Source: Nakazawaea peltata (taxonomy: Eukaryota > Ascomycota > Pichiomycetes > Alaninales > Pachysolenaceae). Taken from it: DNA of 64,000 nucleotides. The position numbers and the translations under genes were made by a program. The stretch covers positions 434,001 to 498,000 of the forward strand of contig BCGQ01000006.1 in the NCBI GenBank assembly GCA_001599355.1, given 5' to 3'. Under the pieces are notes generated by a model. That model had not been told where the DNA came from. It did not search any database and was given only the letters and a program-made list of their open reading frames with translations. Positions 46,108 to 55,686 of the stretch are shown piece after piece. Numbering within the stretch: position 1 is the first letter of the stretch; each line of letters opens with the position of its first letter.

Positions 46108-46977
46108 ATGGGGTTGAAGTCATTAGAGCAGTTCAGATACCATGATAACGAATCAAATGTATCTTTCAAAGTCAACAAAAGAAGTGATAGAGTACAAAAG
46201 AAGATATCTAAGAAGAAATTCCTGAAAAGCTCAGAACTCGACTCGAATATCTACAAAGATTTGCAGCCCTCACTTGAAAAAGGTACCAGATTAGTCTTTG
46301 TTGGATTCAATCCTGGGATAGAATCATCACTTCAACAACATCACTATGCTCATTTCACTAATCTATTTTGGAAACTATTCAACCAATCGCAGATATTGAT
46401 CAATATTCTTGGAGGATCACAAAAGGCCATACAAATTGTGGGATCAGATTCTCTACTGAAAAAGTTATTAATCAAGGGAGCAGATGGGAAAATAGAGACT
46501 GTGGCCAAGGCGGAAAACGATTTTGAGCTTCTACAATACAAAATAGGATTCACAGACTTGATTTTACGTTGTACAAGAACAGCACTGGAATTGACAAAAC
46601 AAGAGAAATTACAAAATGTATCTAGATTAATTAATGAATTCAAATCTACCGGTCCAGAATTTGTTGTCATAGTGGGAAAAGGAATTTGGGAATGTATTGT
46701 AGAATATTTAGGGATCCAAATAGGATTAGGGAAAATTGCCAAATTGACCAATTTTGATTTCCAATGGGGAAAACAGACCTGCTCTAATACAACAGGGGTA
46801 TACAATGATATTATTTGTAAGTGGATGGAATTATTGGAAGTACCTCTTACTACGTATGTATTTCCCAATACATCTGGATTGGTAGCTAGTTTGAAATATG
46901 ATGAAAAGCTTCTGATGTGGGTAGAACTTAGTAATGATATAGCGATGGCAAGTGAATCAGCTAAGGTAACATCGTAA
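46108..46977 (+). CDS. Thymine/uracil DNA glycosylase, TDG/MUG family
   Basis: The 289-residue protein has the UDG-superfamily motif 1 as LVFVGFNPGIESS (around residues 62-74), with the Asn of the GxNPG form typical of MUG/TDG. It also has a central VIVGKGIWECIVEYLG block and motif 2 as VFPNTSGLVASL. These place it with TDG and S. pombe Thp1, which excise thymine or uracil from mismatches and start base-excision repair. The family is absent from S. cerevisiae. The N-terminus is basic (RVQKKISKKKFLKSS), as expected for DNA binding or nuclear import. It lies immediately upstream of PRI1 on the same strand. Confidence 0.85.
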   Translation: MGLKSLEQFRYHDNESNVSFKVNKRSDRVQKKISKKKFLKSSELDSNIYKDLQPSLEKGTRLVFVGFNPGIESSLQQHHYAHFTNLFWKLFNQSQILINILGGSQKAIQIVGSDSLLKKLLIKGADGKIETVAKAENDFELLQYKIGFTDLILRCTRTALELTKQEKLQNVSRLINEFKSTGPEFVVIVGKGIWECIVEYLGIQIGLGKIAKLTNFDFQWGKQTCSNTTGVYNDIICKWMELLEVPLTTYVFPNTSGLVASLKYDEKLLMWVELSNDIAMASESAKVTS

Positions 46978-47116
46978 CCACCATTACCACCATTACTACC
47001 ATCGCCACCATAGACACCATTTGCACTATCATCCCCAAACATCATAACACCAGCGAAGGTCATCACCTTCCCACACCCCCAATTTCTCGCTCACGAAAAA
47101 AATAATTATGTAAATA

Positions 47117-47122
47117 ACGCGT
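47117..47122. promoter_or_regulatory. MluI cell-cycle box (ACGCGT) upstream of PRI1
   Basis: A palindromic ACGCGT within AACGCGTT lies 53 bp before the PRI1 ATG. PRI1 is an MBF target in S. cerevisiae. Confidence 0.6.
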
Positions 47123-47174
47123 TATTTTTAATTTTGAACTTTTGTAATCTGAGCCGATAAGGAAGACTAAGAAG

Positions 47175-48566
47175 ATGCCATCTTTACCTGAAACATCACG
47201 CGATCCGAACTCAAGTATGGATATGGACGTGAACTCGTCTTCTCCTGTGAAAAGGACAAGGGATACATCTCCCGCCGAAGTCAACTTGATCCCTTCGATG
47301 CTGCAACCGCCAGCCAGTTCTCCATTGAAAACGAAATCAGTTTTGGAACCAACCGAATCGGATAGTTCTATGGATCTGGGAGATGTTTCTCAATCTTATA
47401 AACCATCATCGTCTGATATGTTGTATTACTACGAAAGATTACTTCCCTTCAAAGCTATTTTCCAATGGTTAAATCATTCTCCTCTGGCTACACGTGACTT
47501 TGTGAACAGAGAATTCGCATTTGAATTCAAGAGTGGTGCTTATCAACGTTATAATTCGTTCACATCTCATCAAGACTTCAAGAGCGCTGTTGTGAAACTG
47601 AATCCTACCCGTTTTGAAGTTGGTGCTATTTATACCGTCCCACCTAACCAAAGAAAAACCGTTTCAAAGAGTGTTTTGAAACCTTTAGAGAAAGAGTTGG
47701 TTTTTGATATTGATTTAACCGATTACGATGAAATAAGAACATGTTGCTCCAAGACACAGATTTGTAATAAATGTTGGAGGTTCATTGACTTGGCTATTGA
47801 AGTAATGGAAATGGGTTTAAGGGAAGATTTTGGGTTCAAGCATTTAATCTGGGTATTCAGTGGTCGTAGAGGTATCCATTGTTGGGTGAGTGATAAATCA
47901 CTGAGACAATTGACAGATCCTCAAAGAAGAGCAATTATAGAATACTTCGATATTAGTAAAGAGAAATTTTTCAGAAAGCCATTCCATCCTCTGTTACAAA
48001 GAAGTTATGAATTGATTTATTCCAAATATACTAAAGATTTCTTGGAAGAACAAGGTGTGAAGACCGACTACCTTCTTGCAAAATTGACAGATTCAGGATT
48101 ATTCCCTAAACAAATCATCAACGATATAAAGAAACACTTAGATCTGAATCCAGATTTATCAGGAGCTGAAAAATTGAACTCGTTAGAAAAATCGATCCCT
48201 TCAAATCATCATTCCAAAGCTATCTTATTGAAAAATTTCAACAGTTTCAAGAAAGATTTCATTTTGTTTTGTCTTTATCCGAGATTGGATTTGGAAGTCT
48301 CTAAACAAGTACACCATTTATTGAAGTCTCCATTCGCTGTGCATCCAGGTACAGGGAATTTATCCATTCCAGTCCAATTGGGATTTGATCCTGTCAATGC
48401 ATTGAATTTAAAAGATTTAATAGCTGCTAAGGAGTCAAATGATACAGAAAGTGAAGCTATCAAGAAATTCGAAGAAGCCGTTCAAACCCTCGAAGATTTC
48501 GGAAGGGAGATCATGAAAGATGAAGGTATTAAGAAAAGAGAGGCATCTGATCCATTAGAATATTAA
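47175..48566 (+). CDS. PRI1: DNA primase small catalytic subunit
   Basis: The 463-residue protein (yeast Pri1 409) has the family blocks YYYERLLPFKAIFQWLNH, REFAFEF and YQRYNSF. The catalytic aspartates are in ELVFDIDLTDYDE, followed by a Cys-rich zinc site (CCSKTQICNKCW) and the nucleotide-binding segment WVFSGRRGIHCWVSD. It makes RNA primers within the Pol alpha-primase complex. An extra 75 residues precede the conserved start, Ser/Pro-rich with SSPVKRTRDTSPAE, perhaps a CDK-type regulatory tail. An MCB box lies just upstream. Confidence 0.96.
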   Translation: MPSLPETSRDPNSSMDMDVNSSSPVKRTRDTSPAEVNLIPSMLQPPASSPLKTKSVLEPTESDSSMDLGDVSQSYKPSSSDMLYYYERLLPFKAIFQWLNHSPLATRDFVNREFAFEFKSGAYQRYNSFTSHQDFKSAVVKLNPTRFEVGAIYTVPPNQRKTVSKSVLKPLEKELVFDIDLTDYDEIRTCCSKTQICNKCWRFIDLAIEVMEMGLREDFGFKHLIWVFSGRRGIHCWVSDKSLRQLTDPQRRAIIEYFDISKEKFFRKPFHPLLQRSYELIYSKYTKDFLEEQGVKTDYLLAKLTDSGLFPKQIINDIKKHLDLNPDLSGAEKLNSLEKSIPSNHHSKAILLKNFNSFKKDFILFCLYPRLDLEVSKQVHHLLKSPFAVHPGTGNLSIPVQLGFDPVNALNLKDLIAAKESNDTESEAIKKFEEAVQTLEDFGREIMKDEGIKKREASDPLEY

Positions 48567-48819
48567 CATTATCCAATCTATATTTAACCTATTTTATATA
48601 TTTAGTAATATTGTACACGACCTATTTCACACGTCTCTGTTTTATTATTTTGCTCTGAGATTGTTTTTGTTCGAGAAATGGAAGGCAAAAAGTAGTTAGC
48701 GCTGACGGTTTTAAAGGGGCTCGAAAGCGAAGAGAGTTTCAATTGGATCGAGTTAGTGATCTATCTGTATATTGGAGAATTGATTGGAGTGCTTTGCATA
48801 GATTGATACGTAATTCGAG

Positions 48820-49462
48820 ATGGATATTGTTTTGGGAATCAAAGTCAAGGATTCTGTGATTCTTGCCACTTCAAAGGCTGCCACCAGAGGTATTTCGGTG
48901 TTGAAAGATTCCGATGACAAGTCTAGACCTTTGAATGAACATAATATCATGTCATACACTGGAGAAGCTGGTGATACAGGTGAGTGAGAATTAGGATTGT
49001 GTTGTCTAGAATAATTACTAACGTTTGATAGTTCAATTTGCCGAATATATACAAGCCAATATTCAATTGTATGGAATGAGAGAGGGATATGAATTATCAC
49101 CTAATGCAGTTGCTAGTTTTGTTAGAAACGAGTTGGCTAAGTCTATTAGATCTAGAAAACCATATCAAGTTAATGTTTTATTGGGTGGATTTGACACCAA
49201 GACAGAAGAACCTCATTTAAATTATATCGATTATCTTGGTACAAGGGCCGAATTACCTTATGCTGCTCATGGTTACGCCGGATTCTACCTGTTTTCTTTA
49301 TTGGATCATCATTATAGATCGGACATGACAGTAGATGACGGTTTAGCTATCTTGAAGATGTGTAACGATGAGTTTGTTAAGAGAATGCCTATAGATTTCA
49401 AGGGATTATATGTTAAGATTGTGGACAAAAATGGTATCAGGGATATCGATGTTGGATTTTAA
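48820..49462 (+). CDS. PRE1: 20S proteasome beta-4 subunit, one intron
   Basis: Exons 48820..48979 and 49032..49462 give 196 residues (yeast 198). Exon 1 supplies MDIVLGIKVKDSVILATSKA and ends EAGDT; the 52 bp intron is GTGAGT...TACTAAC...GATAG. Exon 2 continues VQFAEYIQANIQLYGMREGY with ELSPNAVASFVRNEL. The blocks LLGGFDTKTEEPHL, AHGYAGFY and SLLDHHYR match Pre1 closely. Beta-4 is a non-catalytic ring subunit without propeptide, as seen here. A CTG in GFYLFSLL stands where relatives have Thr or Ala. Confidence 0.96.
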
Positions 49463-49751
49463 AGTCAATAAAGAATAAGTATGAAAGTTTTGTAAGAATG
49501 TTGTAGTTGTTCATTGAGCTCTTAGAGACTCCATTGACACATCCTCTGATCGTTTCACCGAGCTCCTAACTCGCCCCACCGAGCCTCCCCATGAGCTCTG
49601 TTAGTCTCATCGACCCGTAGAATTTTTTCCGTGCACATATTTTTCATATTTTTCATATTTTTACATATTTTTAATCTACAAGATTTAAGCTTATAGTTTG
49701 AGTAGAAGTTGAGTGGTAGAGCCAACAGAGTCAGTGAAGCCGCGTTTAGAT

Positions 49752-52700
49752 ATGGTCAAGTTCTCAGACTCACTCGTGAAGTCTCTCACTACTGAGATTT
49801 GCACCAAAATGGGCATCCCAAACAGCCCTTATCAGCCTGAAAATGAAGTGCTATCAAAGTTCATGCTCGATTTATATGATAAGGCCTCAGATCTTGGAGA
49901 TTTCAAAGTCAAATTGGAAAGTATGGGAGCTCCACAGTTGGTTGATGACGATTTCATTTCTCGGGTAGATGCCATGATTTCTAAAGATAAAGTGAAAAGT
50001 GAAGAGGAGAACATACTGAAGGTTCTAAGAGCGGCGCCTATAGAATTTTCCACCGATGAAGATGAGAGGAAGATGGGAGAAGAGAAGAAAGTGAATAAAC
50101 GGGGGATTTCAGACGAAAGAAACGACCAAATAAAGAGGAGACCTTTGAGTTACCTCTATGATTCCCCAGAGATTGGCAAGATATACAAAGGAACCGTCAT
50201 GAATATAACAAATTTTGGAGCTTTTGTAAGGTTAAATGAGGTCAGACCATCTCATGGCAATAGGAATAGTCCTGATGGGCTTTGTCATATTTCGGCTTTG
50301 AGTTACGATCGGGTATCTCATCCTTCAGATATTGTGAAACGTGGTCAAGAAGTTTATGTGAAAGTGGTTGATATTCAGACAAGTAGAGGATCTACTAAGA
50401 TTAGTTTAAGTATGAAGGAATTGGACCAAACAACTGGAGAAGAGACCGGCAATATGAGAGGGCGTACGACTAGACAACAACCTGTGAACCAGAAAAAGAG
50501 ATTAAGTTCACCTGAAAGATGGGAAATCCGTCAATTGATTGCATCTGGTGTATTGAATGCAAACGATTATCCTGAACTTAATGAGGATGTCAATTCTCTG
50601 TTCTTACAAGATAACGAACTGTCACAGAATGTGGAGGAAGATATTGAGATTGAATTGAAGAAAGATCTGCCCGCGTTTCTTAAAAGCCATACTAAAGACC
50701 TCAAATCTGATATAATGAAACCTCTGACTATCGTACTCAAACCCGAAGGTCTGATGAATAGAGCTGCTATGAATGGTTCAGCTTTAGTGAAAGAGAGAAA
50801 AGAGAAGAAGATGGAAGAACAGAAGGCTGCTCTGACTGAGAAACGTAAATTAGTTCTGGAACAGAAGAAGCAAGTTCATGATCCTTTGAGCCAGTCGAAA
50901 TCATCATCCTCTGCTCCAGCAGAGTCAGCTGTTGCTCCTATAAAGTTATCTGCTATCGAGGCAGAATGGAAGCGTCAAATTAAAGAACAATCTATGGGGA
51001 AAAGAGTCACTATGAGTATACAAGAACAAAGAGAAAGTTTACCAGTATTTAAAATGAGACAACAATTAGTCGATGCTGTTAGACAGAACCAATTCCTCGT
51101 CATTGTAGGTGAAACTGGTTCCGGTAAGACTACTCAAATCACTCAATATTTGGCAGAAGAAGGGTTCAATTTTGGAAATAAGATGATAGGTTGTACTCAA
51201 CCTCGTAGAGTGGCAGCTGTTAATGTAGCACAAAGAGTTGCTGAAGAAGTGGGATGTAAAGTAGGTGAAGAAGTAGGCTACTTAATCAGATTCGAAGATC
51301 ACACCTCCAAAGACACCAAAATCAAGTACATGACTGATGGTATGTTAGAGAGAGAACTGTTGGTGGATCCTGATATGAAGAGATATTCTGTGATAATGTT
51401 AGACGAAGCTCACGAGCGTACGATCCTGACCGATGTCTTATTCGCTCTTCTTAAGAAACTGTGTGCCAACAACCCCGACCTCAAATTAATCGTAACCTCT
51501 GCCACTTTGGATGCTGAAAAGTTCTCCAAATTTTTCAACGACTGCCCCATAGTTAAAATTCCCGGTAAAACTTTCCCTGTAGAAACATATTATGCAAGTC
51601 AATTGGAGATGGATTATATTAGTGCATGTTTGGACACAGTTTTGGAGATTCACACGACCCAACCAGCTGGTGATATTTTGGTCTTTTTGACTGGTCAAGA
51701 GGAGATTGATACTTGTTGTGAGCTGTTATTTGAGAGGACCAAGATTTTGGGCGATTCTATACCCGAATTGATCATTTTACCGGTGTATTCTCTGTTACCT
51801 TCTGAGATGCAAACCCGTATTTTCGAGCCTACTCCTCCTAATAAGAGGAAGGTAATCATTGCGACTAATATTGCCGAGACTTCTATTACTATTGATGGAA
51901 TTTATTATGTAATTGATCCTGGATTTGTAAAATTGAATGCTTATGATCCTAAATTGGGTATGGACTCTTTGAAAGTGACCCCAATTTCTCAGGCCCAACT
52001 GAATCAAAGGAAGGGAAGAGCCGGGAGAACTGGTCCTGGTAAGTGTTATAGACTTTATACGCAGAGTCTGTTCCAAAATGAAATGATGCCTCAGCCTGTG
52101 CCAGAAATTCAGAGACAAAATCTTGCCAATGTCATTTTGATGTTGAAACTGTTGGGAATCAAAGATATTTTACAATTCGAATTTTTGGATCCTCCACCAG
52201 CAAACAGTATTCTTGCATCCCTTGAAGAGCTATATGTCCTTGGACTGTTGGATGAAGAGGGAGAATTGACCGATTTAGGTAGACAGATGCTGGAGTTCCC
52301 TATGGATCCTTCTTTGGGAAAGACTTTAATCCTGTCTGTACAATTTGAATGTACAGAAGAGATCTTGATTATTGTCGCCATGTTATCTGTTTCTTCAATT
52401 TTTTACAGACCCAAAGACCAGCTGGCTGAACTGGACAAGAAAAAACTGAGATTGCATCATCCACATGGTGACCATCTTACTCTTTTGAATGTCTATCAAA
52501 AATGGTCTGAAAATATTCACGACTCTAAGAAATGGTGTGAAGACAATTTCATCCATGAGAGATCAATGAAACGTGCAAAGGATGTGAAACTGCAGTTGGC
52601 CAAAATCATGACCTCAAGACAGAGGGGATTGAGGATCCGCAGTTGTAATGGAGATACCGATAAAGTACGTAAACTGTTAACTGCTGGATTTTTCAAGCAT

Positions 52701-53051
52701 AGTGTCAAGCGTGATTCTCAAGAGAGCTGTTATAAGACATTGATTGAGAGAAGTTCCGTTTATATGCATCCTTCGTCACTGTTGTTCCAGAAAAGTGGGT
52801 CCGAATATTTGATATACCACACTTTATTATTGACAACCAAAGAATACATGCAATGTGTCACTGCCATTGATCCAAATTGGCTTGTCGAATTAGCCCCCAA
52901 TTTCTTTGCTAAAAATACCGACCCAACTAAGATGTCTGCACAAAAGAAATCAGAGAAAATTCAACCCTTGTATAATAGATTCGACCCTAACCAAAGTTGG
53001 AGGTTGACCAAGATCAAAGCGGCTAAAAAGAAGGCCCTTGGAAATAGATAA
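49752..53051 (+). CDS. PRP22: DEAH-box pre-mRNA splicing helicase Prp22
   Basis: The 1099-residue protein has the Prp22/DHX8 order. A helical N-terminus precedes an S1 RNA-binding domain near 140-215 (IGKIYKGTVMNITNFGAFVR, GLCHISALS). A charged linker leads to the DEAH core with GETGSGKTTQ (about 453), DEAH at about 550 in IMLDEAHERT, SAT, and QRKGRAGRTGPGKCYRLYT. HA2/OB domains follow. It releases spliced mRNA from the spliceosome. At least six CTG codons lie at family alanines (51792 YSALPSEMQ, 51999 QAQANQR, 52245 LGALDEEG, 52779 HPSSALF). The ATG at 49752 is the first; earlier frame begins GTG. Confidence 0.97.
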   Translation: MVKFSDSLVKSLTTEICTKMGIPNSPYQPENEVLSKFMLDLYDKASDLGDFKVKLESMGAPQLVDDDFISRVDAMISKDKVKSEEENILKVLRAAPIEFSTDEDERKMGEEKKVNKRGISDERNDQIKRRPLSYLYDSPEIGKIYKGTVMNITNFGAFVRLNEVRPSHGNRNSPDGLCHISALSYDRVSHPSDIVKRGQEVYVKVVDIQTSRGSTKISLSMKELDQTTGEETGNMRGRTTRQQPVNQKKRLSSPERWEIRQLIASGVLNANDYPELNEDVNSLFLQDNELSQNVEEDIEIELKKDLPAFLKSHTKDLKSDIMKPLTIVLKPEGLMNRAAMNGSALVKERKEKKMEEQKAALTEKRKLVLEQKKQVHDPLSQSKSSSSAPAESAVAPIKLSAIEAEWKRQIKEQSMGKRVTMSIQEQRESLPVFKMRQQLVDAVRQNQFLVIVGETGSGKTTQITQYLAEEGFNFGNKMIGCTQPRRVAAVNVAQRVAEEVGCKVGEEVGYLIRFEDHTSKDTKIKYMTDGMLERELLVDPDMKRYSVIMLDEAHERTILTDVLFALLKKLCANNPDLKLIVTSATLDAEKFSKFFNDCPIVKIPGKTFPVETYYASQLEMDYISACLDTVLEIHTTQPAGDILVFLTGQEEIDTCCELLFERTKILGDSIPELIILPVYSLLPSEMQTRIFEPTPPNKRKVIIATNIAETSITIDGIYYVIDPGFVKLNAYDPKLGMDSLKVTPISQAQLNQRKGRAGRTGPGKCYRLYTQSLFQNEMMPQPVPEIQRQNLANVILMLKLLGIKDILQFEFLDPPPANSILASLEELYVLGLLDEEGELTDLGRQMLEFPMDPSLGKTLILSVQFECTEEILIIVAMLSVSSIFYRPKDQLAELDKKKLRLHHPHGDHLTLLNVYQKWSENIHDSKKWCEDNFIHERSMKRAKDVKLQLAKIMTSRQRGLRIRSCNGDTDKVRKLLTAGFFKHSVKRDSQESCYKTLIERSSVYMHPSSLLFQKSGSEYLIYHTLLLTTKEYMQCVTAIDPNWLVELAPNFFAKNTDPTKMSAQKKSEKIQPLYNRFDPNQSWRLTKIKAAKKKALGNR

Positions 53052-53222
53052 TAATAGACCCATCTAACCCCTCTCGTTATACCCCTCGTAAACTTCCTAA
53101 TCGGGTAATCTCATTTCCCTTTCTGTCACCAGATCTCTCGAAGTCAAAACGATCTGAAGTTTTTTTTTCACCCAGCGTTTAGCTGGCAATCGGTTGGAGA
53201 CTGGTGTGACCTAATCAGAATT

Positions 53223-54884
53223 ATGGAGAAGTCAAGTCAATTGGTGAGAAAATCACTTGCTCTGAATGGACGTGTGGCTGTCGTTGGTGCGGGTATCTCG
53301 GGATTGGCCTTCACTTATTACCTTTCCAAGCTCAGACCCGACTTGAAATTCACTGTCTTCGAGAAGACTGATAGACATGGTGGTTATATCAATACATGTT
53401 TCACAGAGGAGGATAATTATAAATACGAGAAAGGTCCAAGAACATTAAGAGGAGTTTCTCCTGGAACATTAGTTATTTTAGATTTCCTTTTGAAACTGGG
53501 GTTCAAGGACGAAGTTCACGCCATCTACAAAAAGAGTCAGGGTAACGCCAAGTACTTGTTATCTGCGGTGAAAAATTCCGAGGATGATTACCTTGTTCAG
53601 ACACCGAGCGATCTTAAATCAGCATTGAAGTTTTTCTTTAGTCCGTTGTCAAAGAAGACGATCATTAGCGGATTCAGAGAACCATTTGTCAAGCCAAGAC
53701 CGAATGGGGATGAGGACGAGTCAATTGCTCTGTTTTTCCTGAGAAGATTCGATAAGAAAATAGATGAGAACATCGTCAGTGCTATAATACATGGAATATA
53801 TGGAGGTGATTCAAAGAAATTGAGTGTCAAACTGTTGATGCTGGATCTTCATAAGATAGAGAACGAACATGGGTCTATTATAAGAGGTATGATGAACTCT
53901 AAAAAATCAGAGAAAAAGACTAAAGAGGAAGAAGCCGAAGAACTTCTGAAAATTAGTCCTGAATTAGAACAGTATACCGAGAATTTCGGTAAACCTTTGA
54001 TTCCATTTGCCAATTTCCAAAGATTTATGAAGAATTTCCCTATGGTTACGTTCAAGAACAAAGGTTTATCGATTGTCACAGATACATTATATGAGAAATT
54101 ATCCAAGAGAGATAACGTTGAGTTTAAATTCAATGTTGACTCGATCTCAATCGAGAAGAAAGAAGATGATGGAGTCTCTGTTAATGGTGAGAAGTTCGAC
54201 CATGTTAGATCCACTGTTAGTTCACTTGAGTTGAGCAAAATGTTGGGCTGGTCGTCTCTGTTCCAAGAGCAATTAACTAAATTGAACTTTGTCGATATGA
54301 TTGTTGTGAATGTATTTGTTCCTAACACCAAATTATACAGAGAAGGATTTGGATACTTGGTACCACAGAGTGTGAGTCCTCAGAAACATTATTTATTAGG
54401 ATGTATTTTTGACTCAAGTGTGGAGAAGAATAGTATTCCTTTATTACTGAACAATAGACATTTGGTCAAGTTGATCAATTATCAATTGAATGAAGAGGAA
54501 ATCAATAGCATGATCAAACTCAAAGATGCAAAAGAGGATGAAAAGTTTGTCAAAGTCACTTTAATGTTTGGGGGTCACTACATCAAAAAGCATCCAGAGA
54601 TCTGGCATCAATCTGATAGACAATTCAAAAGAATTATTAACGATTTGATCCAACAACAATTCCATTTAGATCTGGATCATTTCATTATCAATAAAATTCC
54701 CAACTGTATCCCTCAATTCGAGGTGAACTATTTGGACTATAAACAGAAAGTACTTGCCGAATGGAAGAAAGAATTCCCTAATTCTGAATTAAGTATGGGA
54801 GGTATGTCTTTCAACGTTTACGATAAGGTAGGAGTTCCCGATGTGTTCATGGATGCGTTGACACAAGCAATGCACTTCAAATGA
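53223..54884 (+). CDS. HEM14: Protoporphyrinogen oxidase
   Basis: The 553-residue protein (yeast Hem14 539) begins with the FAD-binding fold RVAVVGAGISGLAFTYYLSK and FTVFEKTDRHGGYINT, then EKGPRTLRG. The conserved HGIYGGDSKKLSVK and the C-terminal ELSMGGMSFNVYDKVGVPD with a FAD-contact Gly pair are present. It oxidises protoporphyrinogen IX to protoporphyrin IX at the inner mitochondrial membrane, the step before ferrochelatase. The middle contains a Lys/Glu-rich insert (SEKKTKEEEAEELL). It follows PRP22 on the same strand by 171 bp. Confidence 0.95.
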   Translation: MEKSSQLVRKSLALNGRVAVVGAGISGLAFTYYLSKLRPDLKFTVFEKTDRHGGYINTCFTEEDNYKYEKGPRTLRGVSPGTLVILDFLLKLGFKDEVHAIYKKSQGNAKYLLSAVKNSEDDYLVQTPSDLKSALKFFFSPLSKKTIISGFREPFVKPRPNGDEDESIALFFLRRFDKKIDENIVSAIIHGIYGGDSKKLSVKLLMLDLHKIENEHGSIIRGMMNSKKSEKKTKEEEAEELLKISPELEQYTENFGKPLIPFANFQRFMKNFPMVTFKNKGLSIVTDTLYEKLSKRDNVEFKFNVDSISIEKKEDDGVSVNGEKFDHVRSTVSSLELSKMLGWSSLFQEQLTKLNFVDMIVVNVFVPNTKLYREGFGYLVPQSVSPQKHYLLGCIFDSSVEKNSIPLLLNNRHLVKLINYQLNEEEINSMIKLKDAKEDEKFVKVTLMFGGHYIKKHPEIWHQSDRQFKRIINDLIQQQFHLDLDHFIINKIPNCIPQFEVNYLDYKQKVLAEWKKEFPNSELSMGGMSFNVYDKVGVPDVFMDALTQAMHFK

Positions 54885-55686
54885 CCCCATCATTGACATG
54901 TACATATTATAATAAACACCCCCCCCTCACAAATTAATGCCGAGGACAGTAACATTTATCACATGGATCGAGTAGAGAAAAAAAAGTAGGGTGTCAGGCT
55001 TCATCCCCGCATTTCATTTTCCGGATTGTTAGTCAAAGAGTGATAGGAAAAAGTAGAGGTGCGCCAAGAGGGGGTTCGCCTAGGCTTGCGGATGGAAGGA
55101 GATAGTTAAGCGAGACATCTGAGACAATTGGTGAATGGGTCACTGTGTTGTGTCAAAGAGGTGTTGATGTCTCAAAGATGATTACTAGACCATATACGAG
55201 AATTCTAAATAAGGGCTGCTTACTCAGTTTAAATAGTGTACAACTTCTGCAATGTAGTGAAAAACTAAGCGATCTACAAATTCCTTCATCGTTAGAGGTG
55301 CATTTGACGTGAAGGTCGATCCCTTTCCAGATCGACTTAATAACAATAATAATTAGTGTTATAGAAGGGGTGGAATAACTCGGATATATAATCGGTCAGT
55401 CAAATTTGACTTTGAAAAACCCACTCATCTCATCCCCTCTCGAAGGCACCTCGGTCTACTTATTCCCCTCCTTGTGCTTCCTCTCGCATATTGCGCCTGC
55501 AGAAACAGCAAATTTTTAGCGCAAATGTAAAGACGATCATTGCAGGGGATTATGCAAACGGCCGTCGCTTGCCTCTATGTATAGGATGAAAAATCATGAT
55601 TGTAGTATGGTATATAAATAGCTGAGTAAAGTTCGTCGAAATGAGGGTCGGAATGTTCTAAAAATAAACTCTATTCGAAAATCAAA
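54885..55686. other. Intergenic: FAA2 promoter region
   Basis: 802 bp, gene-free. GTATATAAATAGC (about 55610) is a TATA box about 75 bp before FAA2. Other content is unremarkable; no oleate-response element pair was confirmed. Confidence 0.55.
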
